Part shown: positions 1 through 8,814 of the stretch, piece by piece
Layout: every line of letters begins with the position of its first letter
Position numbering within the stretch: position 1 is the stretch's first letter
Assembly: GCF_023061285.1 (NCBI RefSeq)
Contig: NZ_JAKGAM010000011.1
Span: forward strand, 1 to 64,000
Origin: Chromohalobacter nigrandesensis
GTDB lineage: Bacteria > Pseudomonadota > Gammaproteobacteria > Pseudomonadales > Halomonadaceae
Length of the DNA: 64,000 bases
Direction: 5' to 3'
Notes under the pieces: model-generated
What the model saw: only the letters and a program-made list of their open reading frames with translations
Told to the model about the DNA's origin: nothing
Databases searched by the model: none
Translations under genes and position numbers: made by a program

Positions 1-136
1 GACAAGCAGTGCGGATAAATACGCCTGACTTTTACTTCCATCTTTTCATCTTCCCATCCTGCCCCTGCTCTATCACTGACACGCGTCTCTGGCTACCATC
101 CACGCATTCATTCAGGAAACGACATAGGGAAGCACC

Positions 137-757
137 ATGCGTGATGGATTCCACTTCTACGAGCCGCACCAGGGCCACGGCTTGCCCCACGACCCGTTCA
201 ACGCCATCGTCGGGCCACGCCCGATCGGCTGGGTTTCCTCCCAGGATCGCGACGGCCACCTGAACCTGGCACCTTACAGCTTCTTTAACGCCTTCAATTA
301 CACGCCGCCGATCGTCGGGTTCTCCAGCATCGGCTACAAGGACAGCGTGCGTAACATCGCTGCCACAGGCGAGTTTTGCTGGCACTTGGCGACCCGCCCG
401 CTCGCCGAACAGATGAATGCAAGCTGCGCGGCCGTCGCGCCCGAGGTGGATGAATTCGCGTTGGCCGGCCTCACGCCGCGCACTTCCCAGGTCGTTGACG
501 TACCGCACGTCGCCGAAGCGCGCGTCGCCTTCGAGTGTCGGCTGAGTCAGCTGATTCAGCTCCACTCCGCCGCTGGCGAGTCGCTCGAAACCTGGCTGGT
601 GCTGGGCGAGGTTGTCGGTGTGCACATCGACCAGTCACTGCTACATGACGGCGTCTATCAGACCGCCGAGGCGCGTCCCATCCTGCGCGGCGGCGGCCCG
701 GCCGATTACTTCGAGATCAGTGCCGAGCAGAACTTCAAGATGCACCGGCCAGGTTAA
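137..757 (+). CDS. Flavin reductase-like FMN-binding split-barrel protein
   Basis: The 206-residue product matches the flavin reductase-like / DIM6-NTAB family, which binds FMN in a split beta-barrel. The family signature is visible near residues 25-55: PRPIGWVSSQD followed by LNLAPYSFFNAFNY. There is no signal peptide or membrane segment, so it should be cytosolic. The ATG follows AGGGAAG at good spacing. It lies about 280 bp upstream of the hydroxyproline genes on the same strand, and I see no evidence that it belongs to that pathway. The substrate cannot be read from sequence; such proteins reduce flavins or act as small oxidoreductases. Family call is firm, specific function unknown. Confidence 0.8.
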   Translation: MRDGFHFYEPHQGHGLPHDPFNAIVGPRPIGWVSSQDRDGHLNLAPYSFFNAFNYTPPIVGFSSIGYKDSVRNIAATGEFCWHLATRPLAEQMNASCAAVAPEVDEFALAGLTPRTSQVVDVPHVAEARVAFECRLSQLIQLHSAAGESLETWLVLGEVVGVHIDQSLLHDGVYQTAEARPILRGGGPADYFEISAEQNFKMHRPG

Positions 758-991
758 CCACTCGCAGTGCAGTAACACCCCGGGACTCGCTCACGGCATC
801 GGCCACGGCGCAGTCCAGAATGTCATTTTCTCTTACTGGCCCCGTCCTTCCCGCCGTCGCCGGCCCACCGATGCTTTTCCTCATCGGCGTGGCGCCGGCT
901 CACGCATGCATGCACGATCCCCGGCATGTGCCTCATCACATGACCATCTTGGATGATTGTCTACGGACATGACTTCACAAAATCACTTGAA

Positions 992-1008
992 GATTGTATA
1001 AAATATAA
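992..1008 (+). promoter_or_regulatory. Candidate GntR operator upstream of hydroxyproline epimerase
   Basis: The 17-bp element GATTGTATAAAATATAA ends 29 bp before the epimerase ATG. The identical 17 bp occurs in reverse complement at 4170-4186, 37 bp before the dehydrogenase ATG. The core TTGTATA resembles the TGTATACA palindrome ahead of the local gntR. The AT-rich stretch TATAAAATATAAAA probably also contains the -10 region, which would suit repression by the FCD-type regulator. Sequence identity is observed; operator function is inferred. Confidence 0.6.
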
Positions 1009-1037
1009 AAACTAATAAGATCGAGCGAAGGTGGCTT

Positions 1038-1973
1038 ATGAAATGCGTGCACGTCATCGATTCCCACACCTCAGGTGAACCGACACGGTTGGTCATGGAG
1101 GGCATCCCCACACTTTCCGGTAGTACCATCGCCGAGAAATGCGACGACTTTCGCGACAATCACGATGCATGGCGCCGAGCCATAATGCTGGAGCCACGCG
1201 GACACGACGTGCTGGTCGGCGCGCTGTACTGCGAGCCCGAGTCCAGCGATGCCAGTTGCGGGGTCATCTTCTTCAATAACAGCGGTTATCTCGGCATGTG
1301 CGGCCACGGCACCATCGGGCTGGTGGCGTCGCTACACCACTTGGAACGCATGAAGCCGGGCTACCACAAGATCGATACCCCGGCGGGCCCCATCAACGCC
1401 ACACTTCACGACGACGGCGCCGTGACCGTTCGCAATGTCCTGTCCTACCGTCATCGTCGTCAAGTTCCTGTCGAGGTGCCGGGGTACGGCGTCGTACACG
1501 GCGACATTGCCTGGGGCGGCAACTGGTTCTTCCTGGTCAGCGATCACGGCATGACCATCGAACTCGACAACGTAAAGGCTCTTACCGACTACACCTGGGC
1601 CATTCGACAAGCTCTGGACGCACAGTCGATCACCGGGGAAAACGGCGGCGTCATCGATCACATCGAACTCTTCTGCGACGACCGCAATGCCGACAGCCGC
1701 AACTTCGTACTGTGTCCCGGAAAGGCCTACGATCGCTCGCCCTGCGGCACCGGCACCAGCGCCAAACTCGCCTGCCTTGCCGCCGACGGCAAGTTGGCGC
1801 CGGGGCAGACCTGGGTCCAGGCGAGCATCTGCGGCGGCCAGTTCGAGGCCTCCTACGAATGTGAGGGCGAGCGCATTCGTCCTTCGATCAAGGGACGCGC
1901 CTATCTCAGCGCCGACGCCACCTTGCTGATCGACGAACAGGACCCGTTCGCCTGGGGGATCACGCGTCAGTGA
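1038..1973 (+). CDS. 4-hydroxyproline 2-epimerase (proline racemase family)
   Basis: The 311-residue protein belongs to the proline racemase superfamily. Both catalytic cysteines are present: Cys88 in MCGHGTIG and Cys236 in SPCGTGTSA. This Cys/Cys pair is typical of proline racemases and 4-hydroxyproline 2-epimerases and excludes the Thr-containing trans-3-hydroxyproline dehydratases. With a D-amino-acid dehydrogenase and a DHDPS-family deaminase close by, epimerisation of trans-4-hydroxy-L-proline to cis-4-hydroxy-D-proline is the likely reaction. The ATG follows AAGGTGG. An operator-like element lies just upstream. Proline racemase activity is the alternative, but context favours hydroxyproline. 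Confidence 0.9.
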   Translation: MKCVHVIDSHTSGEPTRLVMEGIPTLSGSTIAEKCDDFRDNHDAWRRAIMLEPRGHDVLVGALYCEPESSDASCGVIFFNNSGYLGMCGHGTIGLVASLHHLERMKPGYHKIDTPAGPINATLHDDGAVTVRNVLSYRHRRQVPVEVPGYGVVHGDIAWGGNWFFLVSDHGMTIELDNVKALTDYTWAIRQALDAQSITGENGGVIDHIELFCDDRNADSRNFVLCPGKAYDRSPCGTGTSAKLACLAADGKLAPGQTWVQASICGGQFEASYECEGERIRPSIKGRAYLSADATLLIDEQDPFAWGITRQ

Positions 1974-2067
1974 TACATCTTATCTCGACGATTCAGCGCC
2001 GGGCATCGCGGTGATGCCGCCGTGATGAACCACTTGCATGCAATAGACCAACCCTTGAGGAACAACG

Positions 2068-3042
2068 ATGAACGATGCCATCTTTACCGGTTGCATTCCC
2101 GCACTGATGACACCCTGCACCACCGAACGCCAACCGGATTTCGACGCCCTGGTCGCCAAGGGTCGTGAACTGATCGAGCTGGGAATGAGCGGCGTGGTGT
2201 ACTGCGGCTCCATGGGCGACTGGCCGCTGCTGAGCGAAGCGCAGCGTCAGGAAGGCGTCACACGGCTGGTCGAGGCCGGCATTCCAACCATCGTCGGTAC
2301 CGGTGCAGTCAACTCCAAGGAAGCCGTTTCCCACGCCGCTCATGCGGCCGAGGTCGGTGCTCATGGGCTGATGGTCATTCCCCGCGTGCTGTCCCGCGGC
2401 ACTTCCACCACTGCTCAGAAGGCTCACTTCTCGGCCATTCTCGACGCCGCACCCAACCTGCCGGCGGTGATCTACAACAGTCCTCATTACGGATTCGCCA
2501 CCCGTGCCGACCTGTTCTTCGAGCTCCGCGCCAAACACGCGAATCTGATCGGCTTCAAAGAGTTCGGCGGCGCCGATGACTTACGTTATGCGGCAGAGCA
2601 CATCACCTCACAGGACGATGACGTCACGCTGATGGTCGGTGTCGACACCACCGTCTATCATGGCTTCGTCAACTGCGGCGCTACCGGTGCCATCACCGGT
2701 ATCGGCAATGCCCTGCCCCGCGAAGTGCTGCACCTCGTCGCACTCAGCAAGAAAGCGGCCAAGGGCAACGTCACCGCTCGCCGCTTGGCCAAGGAGCTCG
2801 AAGAAGCGCTCGGCGTACTGTCCTCCTTCGATGAAGGTGCCGATCTGGTTCTCTATTACAAGCACCTGATGGTGCTAAACGGCGACAGCGAGTACGCGCT
2901 GCACTTCAACGAGAGCGATGTACTGAGCGACGCCCAGCGACGCTATATCGAAACGCAATACGCGCTTTTCCGTACCTGGTACGCGCAATGGTCTGCCGCC
3001 CTTGAGAGCGCCTGGGCGGCACCTGATACCTCGACGTCGTGA
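2068..3042 (+). CDS. DHDPS/NAL-family lyase, likely 1-pyrroline-4-hydroxy-2-carboxylate deaminase
   Basis: The 324-residue (beta/alpha)8-barrel aldolase-class protein has the family's Tyr136 in YNSPHYG and the Schiff-base Lys164 in GFKEFGG. In hydroxyproline pathways this family converts 1-pyrroline-4-hydroxy-2-carboxylate to 2-oxoglutarate semialdehyde with loss of ammonia. It sits 94 bp downstream of the epimerase on the same strand, with GAGGAAC before the ATG, so the two are probably co-transcribed. Another DHDPS-family activity cannot be excluded from sequence alone. The next enzyme, 2-oxoglutarate semialdehyde dehydrogenase, is not seen in this cluster. Confidence 0.85.
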   Translation: MNDAIFTGCIPALMTPCTTERQPDFDALVAKGRELIELGMSGVVYCGSMGDWPLLSEAQRQEGVTRLVEAGIPTIVGTGAVNSKEAVSHAAHAAEVGAHGLMVIPRVLSRGTSTTAQKAHFSAILDAAPNLPAVIYNSPHYGFATRADLFFELRAKHANLIGFKEFGGADDLRYAAEHITSQDDDVTLMVGVDTTVYHGFVNCGATGAITGIGNALPREVLHLVALSKKAAKGNVTARRLAKELEEALGVLSSFDEGADLVLYYKHLMVLNGDSEYALHFNESDVLSDAQRRYIETQYALFRTWYAQWSAALESAWAAPDTSTS

Positions 3043-3183
3043 GTGCCGCTTCACTGCCATGCCGGGAGGCCTGCATCGATCGGCCTCCTGGCTGCCCTTC
3101 CCAGCGTATCAAACCGAGTGCTATCGCATTGCACGGCTTGGTCGCCACGCCCCCATGTCTTCATCTTGGACATTCATTGCAGT

Positions 3184-3194
3184 TTGTATACAGT
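3184..3194 (+). promoter_or_regulatory. TGTATACA palindrome upstream of gntR
   Basis: TTGTATACAGT contains a perfect 8-bp palindrome TGTATACA (3185-3192), 34 bp before the gntR start. It shares TTGTATA with the 17-bp elements at 992-1008 and 4170-4186. FCD-type GntR proteins commonly bind palindromes with a GTATAC-like core, so this may be an autoregulatory site. Confidence 0.5.
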
Positions 3195-3226
3195 GTGCGA
3201 ATTCCAACCTTCGACAGGGGCCGGCC

Positions 3227-3898
3227 ATGGCGACTTACAAGACACGTGCGCAATTCGTCGCGGACGATCTGCGCGGGCGCATACTGGGCGGGGAATTCAA
3301 GGGCGGCACCCAGCTTCGTCAGGATGCCCTGGCCAGGGACTATGACGTCAGTCGTATTCCTGTCCGCGAAGCCCTGCTGACCCTGGAATCCGAAGGTCTG
3401 GTCGAGTTTCATGCCCACCGGGGGGCCTTCACCACCGAGCTTTCCGTGGCCAAGATTCGCGAACTGTTCGACCTGCGCGTACTGCTCGAGACCTATGTAC
3501 TGCGCCATGCTATCAACGGGCTCACCGAAGCAGACCTGAAAAAGGCCGGAGACATCCTCCGCAAGTACGATCAGGCGCTGAATTCCGGCGGCGACATAGA
3601 TAACTGGAGCGAGTACAACTTCGCCTTCCACCAGGCGCTGTATGCCCCGGCCGAGCTACCTGAAACCCTCTCCCTGATCAGCCAGTTGAACACCAAGTCC
3701 GATCGCTATATCCGCATGCAACTGGTCTATACTCAGGAAATCGAAAAAGCCGAGCAGGAGCATCACGGACTGCTTGAACTAGCCCGTCAGGGCGATGCCG
3801 ACAAGGCCTGTGAATTGTTGAAGACGCATATCCAGGAAGCCTGCGAAGGCATCGTCGCGCTTCTGGAAGAGCGCGCCAAGCAATCCGAAACATCATGA
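3227..3898 (+). CDS. GntR-family regulator, FCD subfamily
   Basis: The 223-residue product has an N-terminal winged helix (about residues 5-72, including DYDVSRIPVREALLTLE) and an all-helical FCD ligand domain (about 85-210). I chose the ATG at 3227 because it follows AGGGG with 6-nt spacing and begins with the normal family N terminus; the frame stays open upstream to a TTG without family similarity. Its place between deaminase and dehydrogenase genes suggests it controls hydroxyproline catabolism, with hydroxyproline or a pathway intermediate as effector. Three promoters in the cluster share TTGTATA-containing elements. Confidence 0.87.
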   Translation: MATYKTRAQFVADDLRGRILGGEFKGGTQLRQDALARDYDVSRIPVREALLTLESEGLVEFHAHRGAFTTELSVAKIRELFDLRVLLETYVLRHAINGLTEADLKKAGDILRKYDQALNSGGDIDNWSEYNFAFHQALYAPAELPETLSLISQLNTKSDRYIRMQLVYTQEIEKAEQEHHGLLELARQGDADKACELLKTHIQEACEGIVALLEERAKQSETS

Positions 3899-4223
3899 CC
3901 CGCACATCATAAACCGGCTCTCGCCCATCAAGCGCTCGCGTTTCTCTCCATACGACTCGAGCACCAAGCGTCGTACCTTCAACCATCACCCGGTCTGGCT
4001 CCGGCGCATCGTTACATTTTCCCTTTCACTCGTCCGAAGTACCCGCCCAAGGCATCACGGCAAGCCCTAACCGCCCCCATGTCCCGCAGTCGTCCGCCGC
4101 CGGTGCGTCATTCACGCGATACGTCACGACTTTGTTCGAATTCCGTATTGAAGCTGACAACGACATATCTTATATTTTATACAATCGACAAATACAAAAT
4201 GATCTGTCAGTTGAGGAACCTCG
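3899..4223 (+). other. 325-bp spacer between gntR and D-hydroxyproline dehydrogenase
   Basis: No convincing gene was found here. Most of the spacer is ordinary GC-rich sequence. The last 60 bp turn sharply AT-rich and hold the inverted copy of the 17-bp operator-like element, so the dehydrogenase and transporter genes appear to have their own regulated promoter. Confidence 0.6.
4170..4186 (-). promoter_or_regulatory. Inverted copy of the hydroxyproline-cluster operator
   Basis: TTATATTTTATACAATC is the exact reverse complement of the element at 992-1008. It ends 37 bp before the dehydrogenase ATG. Two identical 17-mers at matching distances from two pathway genes are unlikely by chance and suggest one regulator controls both transcription units. 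Confidence 0.6.
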
Positions 4224-5546
4224 ATGGGCTCATATGACTCGACCTCCCAAGACGAAGCCAACCATGCCGACATCATCGTCATCGGCGCCGGCGTGGTCGG
4301 TATTGCAAGTGCTCTCGCGCTGAGTCGGCAAGGCTTGCGAGTGCTGGTGGTAGACAAGCAGGCGCCAGGCATGGGGGCTTCCTTTGGCAATGCGGGACAC
4401 ATGGCCACCGAGCAAGTCTTTCCCATCGCCGACACATCGATTCTCAAACGCCTCCCGCGCATGCTGATGGACCCCATGGGACCGCTGCGCCTGGACTGGC
4501 GCCACATTCCCAAGGCACTGCCCTGGTTCACTCGATTGTTGCTGAATCTACGCCAAGCGCCCTACCAGAACAGCGTGAGCGGCATCCGCGCGCTCAACGA
4601 GGTAAGCCTAAGTGCCTGGCGCCGACTGCTTGAATCGGTCGATGGCAACCATCTACTGAAGGAAGACGGCTCTTTCATGGTCTACGAGCAGGAAAGCTCA
4701 TTGGCCAACCTGCAAGCACTGCAGTCCAGCATGGCAACGCAGGGCGTGCCGATCGAATCCTGGTCGGGAAACGCCATCCGCGACGTGGCGCCACAACTTT
4801 CCGAATCGGTTCGCGGCGGCCTGTTCTTTCCTGCGACCGGCCACGTCGTCGACCCGCTTTCGGTCATGCAACGCTTGGTGACAGCGGCCAAGTCGGAGGG
4901 CGTCACGTTCAGTCAAGACGAAGTCATCTCCGGGCGCGTCCACAGTGATGGCGTCACACTCGAGACGGCCGCCTCGGGGAAGCTGCATGGCCGCCAGGTG
5001 CTGGTAGCCTGCGGCGCCCACTCGGCACCGCTAACAGCCCGACTAACCGGCACCCGAGTGCCACTGGATACCGAGCGCGGTTATCACCTGATGCTGCCCG
5101 GAGAGCAGTCGCGTCTCCCCCTGGCGGTCACGTCACTGGAGCGTCGTTTCATCATGACGCCGATGTCGGATGGCTTGCGCTTGGCGGGCACCGTCGAATT
5201 CGCGGGTCTCGAGCGACCGCCCAACATGGAAAGGGCACGGCGATTGCACCGCTTGACCCAGGGCCTTTTCAAGACGCCACTCGATGCCTCCGAGGCAACT
5301 CCCTGGATGGGCTTTCGCCCTTCATTGCCTGATTCGTTACCCGTCATCGATAGCGCGAAAGATGGCAGAGTACTGCTGGCTTTCGGGCATCACCACCTGG
5401 GGCTTACCCAGGCCGCAGTGACAGCAGAGCTGATCGCCGGGCTGGCAATGCAAGGATCGACGGAGGCCGGCGCATCTCGACGCACTCCCCCTGCGACCGA
5501 CCAAGCACTTCCCGAGTTGACACCCTATCGGCTCGATCGCTTCTAA
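4224..5546 (+). CDS. FAD-dependent D-hydroxyproline / D-amino acid dehydrogenase
   Basis: The 440-residue DAO-family flavoprotein has the FAD-binding ADIIVIGAGVVGIASALALS near residues 16-35 and a C-terminal FGHHHLGLTQAAVTAELIAGL motif typical of DadA-like enzymes. In this setting it should oxidise cis-4-hydroxy-D-proline to 1-pyrroline-4-hydroxy-2-carboxylate, the substrate of the deaminase encoded upstream. It is a single-subunit DadA type, unlike the multi-subunit LhpBEF kind. The ATG follows GAGGAAC. It is followed 43 bp later by the NhaC-type transporter. A general D-amino acid dehydrogenase role is possible. Confidence 0.83.
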   Translation: MGSYDSTSQDEANHADIIVIGAGVVGIASALALSRQGLRVLVVDKQAPGMGASFGNAGHMATEQVFPIADTSILKRLPRMLMDPMGPLRLDWRHIPKALPWFTRLLLNLRQAPYQNSVSGIRALNEVSLSAWRRLLESVDGNHLLKEDGSFMVYEQESSLANLQALQSSMATQGVPIESWSGNAIRDVAPQLSESVRGGLFFPATGHVVDPLSVMQRLVTAAKSEGVTFSQDEVISGRVHSDGVTLETAASGKLHGRQVLVACGAHSAPLTARLTGTRVPLDTERGYHLMLPGEQSRLPLAVTSLERRFIMTPMSDGLRLAGTVEFAGLERPPNMERARRLHRLTQGLFKTPLDASEATPWMGFRPSLPDSLPVIDSAKDGRVLLAFGHHHLGLTQAAVTAELIAGLAMQGSTEAGASRRTPPATDQALPELTPYRLDRF

Positions 5547-5589
5547 ACGCACTCCCTTCAATTCAGACAACAAGACCAAAGGAGATATC

Positions 5590-7032
5590 ATGTCCTCATC
5601 CAATTCCCCTGCAAGGCTACCCAGCATGGCCGAAGTGCTGGCCGTCATGGTGGGCTTTATCGCCATCATGTTCCTCAGCATCAACGTGCTCGGCCTACCC
5701 ATTCAGCTTGCGCTGTTCGCCTCCTGGTTTCTGGTCATGGCACTTGGTCTGAAGCTCAAGATGTCCTATGCCGACATGCAGGAAGGCCTCATCGACGGGA
5801 TTCACAACGGCATGGAAGCAGTGCTGGTTCTCACCACCGTCGGCGCCCTGATCGGCACTTGGATCGCCGGGGGCATCGTACCCAGCATCATCTATTACGG
5901 GCTGACGGTGATGAACCCGCAGATATTTCTGTTCGCCGCCTTCGTGATCTGCGCCCTGACTTCGCTATCCACCGGTACCTCTTTCGGTACTGCGGGTACC
6001 GCTGGCGTCGCCATGATGGGCATCGGACATAGCTTCGGCATTCCGCTCCCGCTGGTGGCCGGCGCCGTCATCTCCGGCGCTTACGTCGGCGACAAGATGT
6101 CGCCGCTGTCCGACACCACGGTGATGACTGCCTCGCTGTGCAAGGTCAACCTGATCGACCACATCCGTTCCATGATGACGGTCAGCGCACTCGCCATTCC
6201 GATCGCATCGATTCTGTTTCTAGTCGTCGGCTTCTTTTATATCAGCGGCGATGTGGACACCTCGCGCGCCACTGTCGCTATGCAAGCACTAGAAACCAAT
6301 TTCACCATCAGCCCATGGCTACTGCTGCCGGCAGTGATCGTGATCGGGCTGCTGACCCGTCGCTACCCGGCCATTCCAGTCATCACCTTCGGCGCCGTCC
6401 TGGGCAGTATCTGCGCCTGGTGGGCCCAGGGTATCGGCCCCATCGATGCCATTCGCATCGCCTATGTGGGCAACGACATGCAGTCCGACGTGGAGTTTCT
6501 AAACACGCTGCTCAACCGTGGCGGCATCGAGTCCATGCTCAGTGTCGTGGCGTTGATCCTATTCGCCTTGGGCCTCGGCGGCTTAATGAGCCACGTGGGT
6601 ATCCTCAAGACGATCAGCAATGGCTTTTTGCGCTGGGCCAATAATCCAGGCCGTTTGACGGTCTCGACCATGCTAAGCGGGTTCTTCGGTAACTTCTTCG
6701 GTGGCGCAGCCTACGTTTCGCTGATCACCGCCAGCACCATCACCGGGAAAAATTACGACGACCAAGGCGTTGACCGGCGGGTGCTTTCGCGCAATGCCGA
6801 AGCGGGCGGCACCATCACGACTCCAATGGTGCCCTGGACCGACGGCGGTGTGTTCATGGCCACTACTCTCGGCGTCTCGACCATGTCCTACCTGCCCTTC
6901 CTCTGGTACCACATGCTGGTTATTGCGATCTCGATATTCTATGGCTACGCCAACATCGCCATCTGGAGAACCCAACCCAAGACCGAAGCACAAGGCGACG
7001 TCGACACGCAGCAGAACTTCCAATCCTCATAG
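5590..7032 (+). CDS. NhaC-family Na+/H+ antiporter-like transporter
   Basis: The 480-residue polytopic membrane protein has the NhaC family hallmarks LTSLSTGTSFGTAGTAGVA and GAYVGDKMSPLSDTT in the first half and a related repeat near FFGGAAYVSLITAS in the second. AAAGGAGATATC precedes the ATG. NhaC relatives exchange Na+ for H+ or for organic solutes. Being the last gene of the hydroxyproline unit and the only transporter in the cluster, it may import hydroxyproline coupled to Na+ instead of serving pH homeostasis. That is inference from context; the family assignment is firm. Confidence 0.85.
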   Translation: MSSSNSPARLPSMAEVLAVMVGFIAIMFLSINVLGLPIQLALFASWFLVMALGLKLKMSYADMQEGLIDGIHNGMEAVLVLTTVGALIGTWIAGGIVPSIIYYGLTVMNPQIFLFAAFVICALTSLSTGTSFGTAGTAGVAMMGIGHSFGIPLPLVAGAVISGAYVGDKMSPLSDTTVMTASLCKVNLIDHIRSMMTVSALAIPIASILFLVVGFFYISGDVDTSRATVAMQALETNFTISPWLLLPAVIVIGLLTRRYPAIPVITFGAVLGSICAWWAQGIGPIDAIRIAYVGNDMQSDVEFLNTLLNRGGIESMLSVVALILFALGLGGLMSHVGILKTISNGFLRWANNPGRLTVSTMLSGFFGNFFGGAAYVSLITASTITGKNYDDQGVDRRVLSRNAEAGGTITTPMVPWTDGGVFMATTLGVSTMSYLPFLWYHMLVIAISIFYGYANIAIWRTQPKTEAQGDVDTQQNFQSS

Positions 7033-7064
7033 CACGGCACCGATAGTTCTCTCGTCACCTGACA

Positions 7065-7089
7065 AGCCCTGCCACGCGCAGGGCTTTTT
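7065..7089 (+). terminator. Rho-independent terminator after nhaC-like gene
   Basis: AGCCCTG and CAGGGCT form a perfect 7-bp stem around a 7-nt loop, followed by a run of five T. It ends the hydroxyproline unit 33 bp after the transporter stop codon. Confidence 0.85.
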
Positions 7090-7191
7090 GGCAGGAAAAG
7101 GCGTTCCACTGCCAAACCGTTGCCTCATGAGCCACGCCCCTTGCGTGATACACTAGCGGCCACTTTCGTATTCGCAACGCAGGACACCCAC

Positions 7192-8778
7192 ATGTCCCTC
7201 GAAGACCTTCACCTGAATCTTCGCAATCTGACGCCCGAGGACTACCCGCAGCTCAAGACGCTGATGGATCGGATCTATCACGATATCGGTGGCGCCTGGC
7301 CGCAGCGCACCATCGAACGCTTGATCAGCGAATTCCCCGACGGTCAGATCGTCATCGAGGACGACGAGACCCTGGTTGGCATGGCCTTGACCGCTCGCGT
7401 CGACTACGAGGAGTTTTCCAACCCGCATCGCTATGACGATCTGATGGATCAGCGGGAGATCATTCTCAACGCCCCCGAGGGCGACGCCATGTATGGCCTG
7501 GATGTGCTGATCGATCCGGCTTATCGCGGCTACCGGCTCGGCAGGCGTCTCTACGAAGCCCGAAAGGATCTGTGCAAGTCACTGAATATGCGAGCCATTC
7601 TTGCCGGCGGAAGAATTCCCAACTATCACCAGTACGCCAGCGAAATGTCACCGGCCGAGTATCTGGATCATGTCTCGCGCAAGGAGATTCACGATCCTAT
7701 TCTGTCCTTCCAACTGGCCAACGACTTCCAGGTCAAACGGCTATTGCGAAAGTATCTGCCGGAGGACGAGAAATCCCAGGGCTACGCGACCCTGCTGGAG
7801 TGGAACAACATTCTCTTCGAGCCCGCCGAATCGGTGCTCGATACCCGCAAGACCCAGGTGCGAGTGGGCGCGGTGCAATGGCAAATGCGCGAGTTCTCCT
7901 CGGTGGAAGCGGTGCTGCAACAGGCCGAGTACTTCATCGACGCGCTGTCGGACTACCAGAGCGACTTCGCGATCTTCCCGGAGCTCTTCAACGCACCGCT
8001 GATGGGCCTGCAGGATCGTGCCGCCCAGCAGGATCAAATCGCGGCCATCCGCTTCCTGGCCGGCTTCACTGAGCACTTCAAGACCGAACTGTCGCGCATG
8101 GCGGTGTCCTACAACATCAACATCATCGCCGGTTCGATGATCGAAGAACACGACGACGGGCATCTCTACAACATCTCTTACCTCTTCCACCGCGACGGCG
8201 ACATCGAGGCGCAGGCCAAGCTGCACATCACCCCTCAGGAGCGCCGCGACTGGATCATCGAGGGCGGCGACGACTTGCGTGTCTTCGACACCGATGCCGG
8301 TCGAATCGGCATCCTGATTTGCTACGACGTCGAGTTTCCGGAGCTTTCGCGGCTACTCGCCGATCAGAGCATGGATATCCTCTTCGTGCCGTTCTGGACC
8401 GACACCAAGAACGGCTATCTGCGCGTGCGTCACTGCTCTCAGGCACGCGCCATTGAAAACGAATGCTACGTGGTATTGTGCGGCAGCGTCGGCAACGTGC
8501 CGTCGATCGAGAATATGGAGATCCAGTACGCGCAGTCCTCGGTGTTCTCACCCTCGGACTTCGCCTTCCCCCACGATGCGGTGCTGGCCGAAACCACCCC
8601 CAATACTGAGATGATCATGTTCTCGGATCTCGACCTGACGCGTCTCACGGTGGTGCGCAACGAGGGGTCGGTGACCAACTTGAAGGACCGCCGCCAGGAC
8701 CTTTTCGACCTGCGCTGGCGCGACTGGTCGTGGAAGTCGGGGGGCCGGCCATCCGGCTCGCGCCAGGAAGATACCTGA
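7192..8778 (+). CDS. GNAT acetyltransferase - carbon-nitrogen hydrolase fusion
   Basis: The 528-residue protein joins an N-terminal GNAT domain (about residues 5-200, acetyl-CoA loop RGYRLGRRL at 112-120) to a nitrilase-superfamily hydrolase (about 222-510). The hydrolase triad is visible as Glu264 in FPELF, Lys343 in QAKLH and Cys377 in LICYDVEFPE. This fused architecture is a recognised family of unknown substrate, presumably an amidase working on an N-acylated or amide compound. The ATG at 7192 was chosen because the protein then begins at the GNAT fold; an in-frame upstream extension lacks similarity and overlaps the terminator region. Cytosolic. Confidence 0.87.
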   Translation: MSLEDLHLNLRNLTPEDYPQLKTLMDRIYHDIGGAWPQRTIERLISEFPDGQIVIEDDETLVGMALTARVDYEEFSNPHRYDDLMDQREIILNAPEGDAMYGLDVLIDPAYRGYRLGRRLYEARKDLCKSLNMRAILAGGRIPNYHQYASEMSPAEYLDHVSRKEIHDPILSFQLANDFQVKRLLRKYLPEDEKSQGYATLLEWNNILFEPAESVLDTRKTQVRVGAVQWQMREFSSVEAVLQQAEYFIDALSDYQSDFAIFPELFNAPLMGLQDRAAQQDQIAAIRFLAGFTEHFKTELSRMAVSYNINIIAGSMIEEHDDGHLYNISYLFHRDGDIEAQAKLHITPQERRDWIIEGGDDLRVFDTDAGRIGILICYDVEFPELSRLLADQSMDILFVPFWTDTKNGYLRVRHCSQARAIENECYVVLCGSVGNVPSIENMEIQYAQSSVFSPSDFAFPHDAVLAETTPNTEMIMFSDLDLTRLTVVRNEGSVTNLKDRRQDLFDLRWRDWSWKSGGRPSGSRQEDT

Positions 8779-8814
8779 TCGACGCGCTAGCGGAAGACGG
8801 CGAGGAGCCCAACC

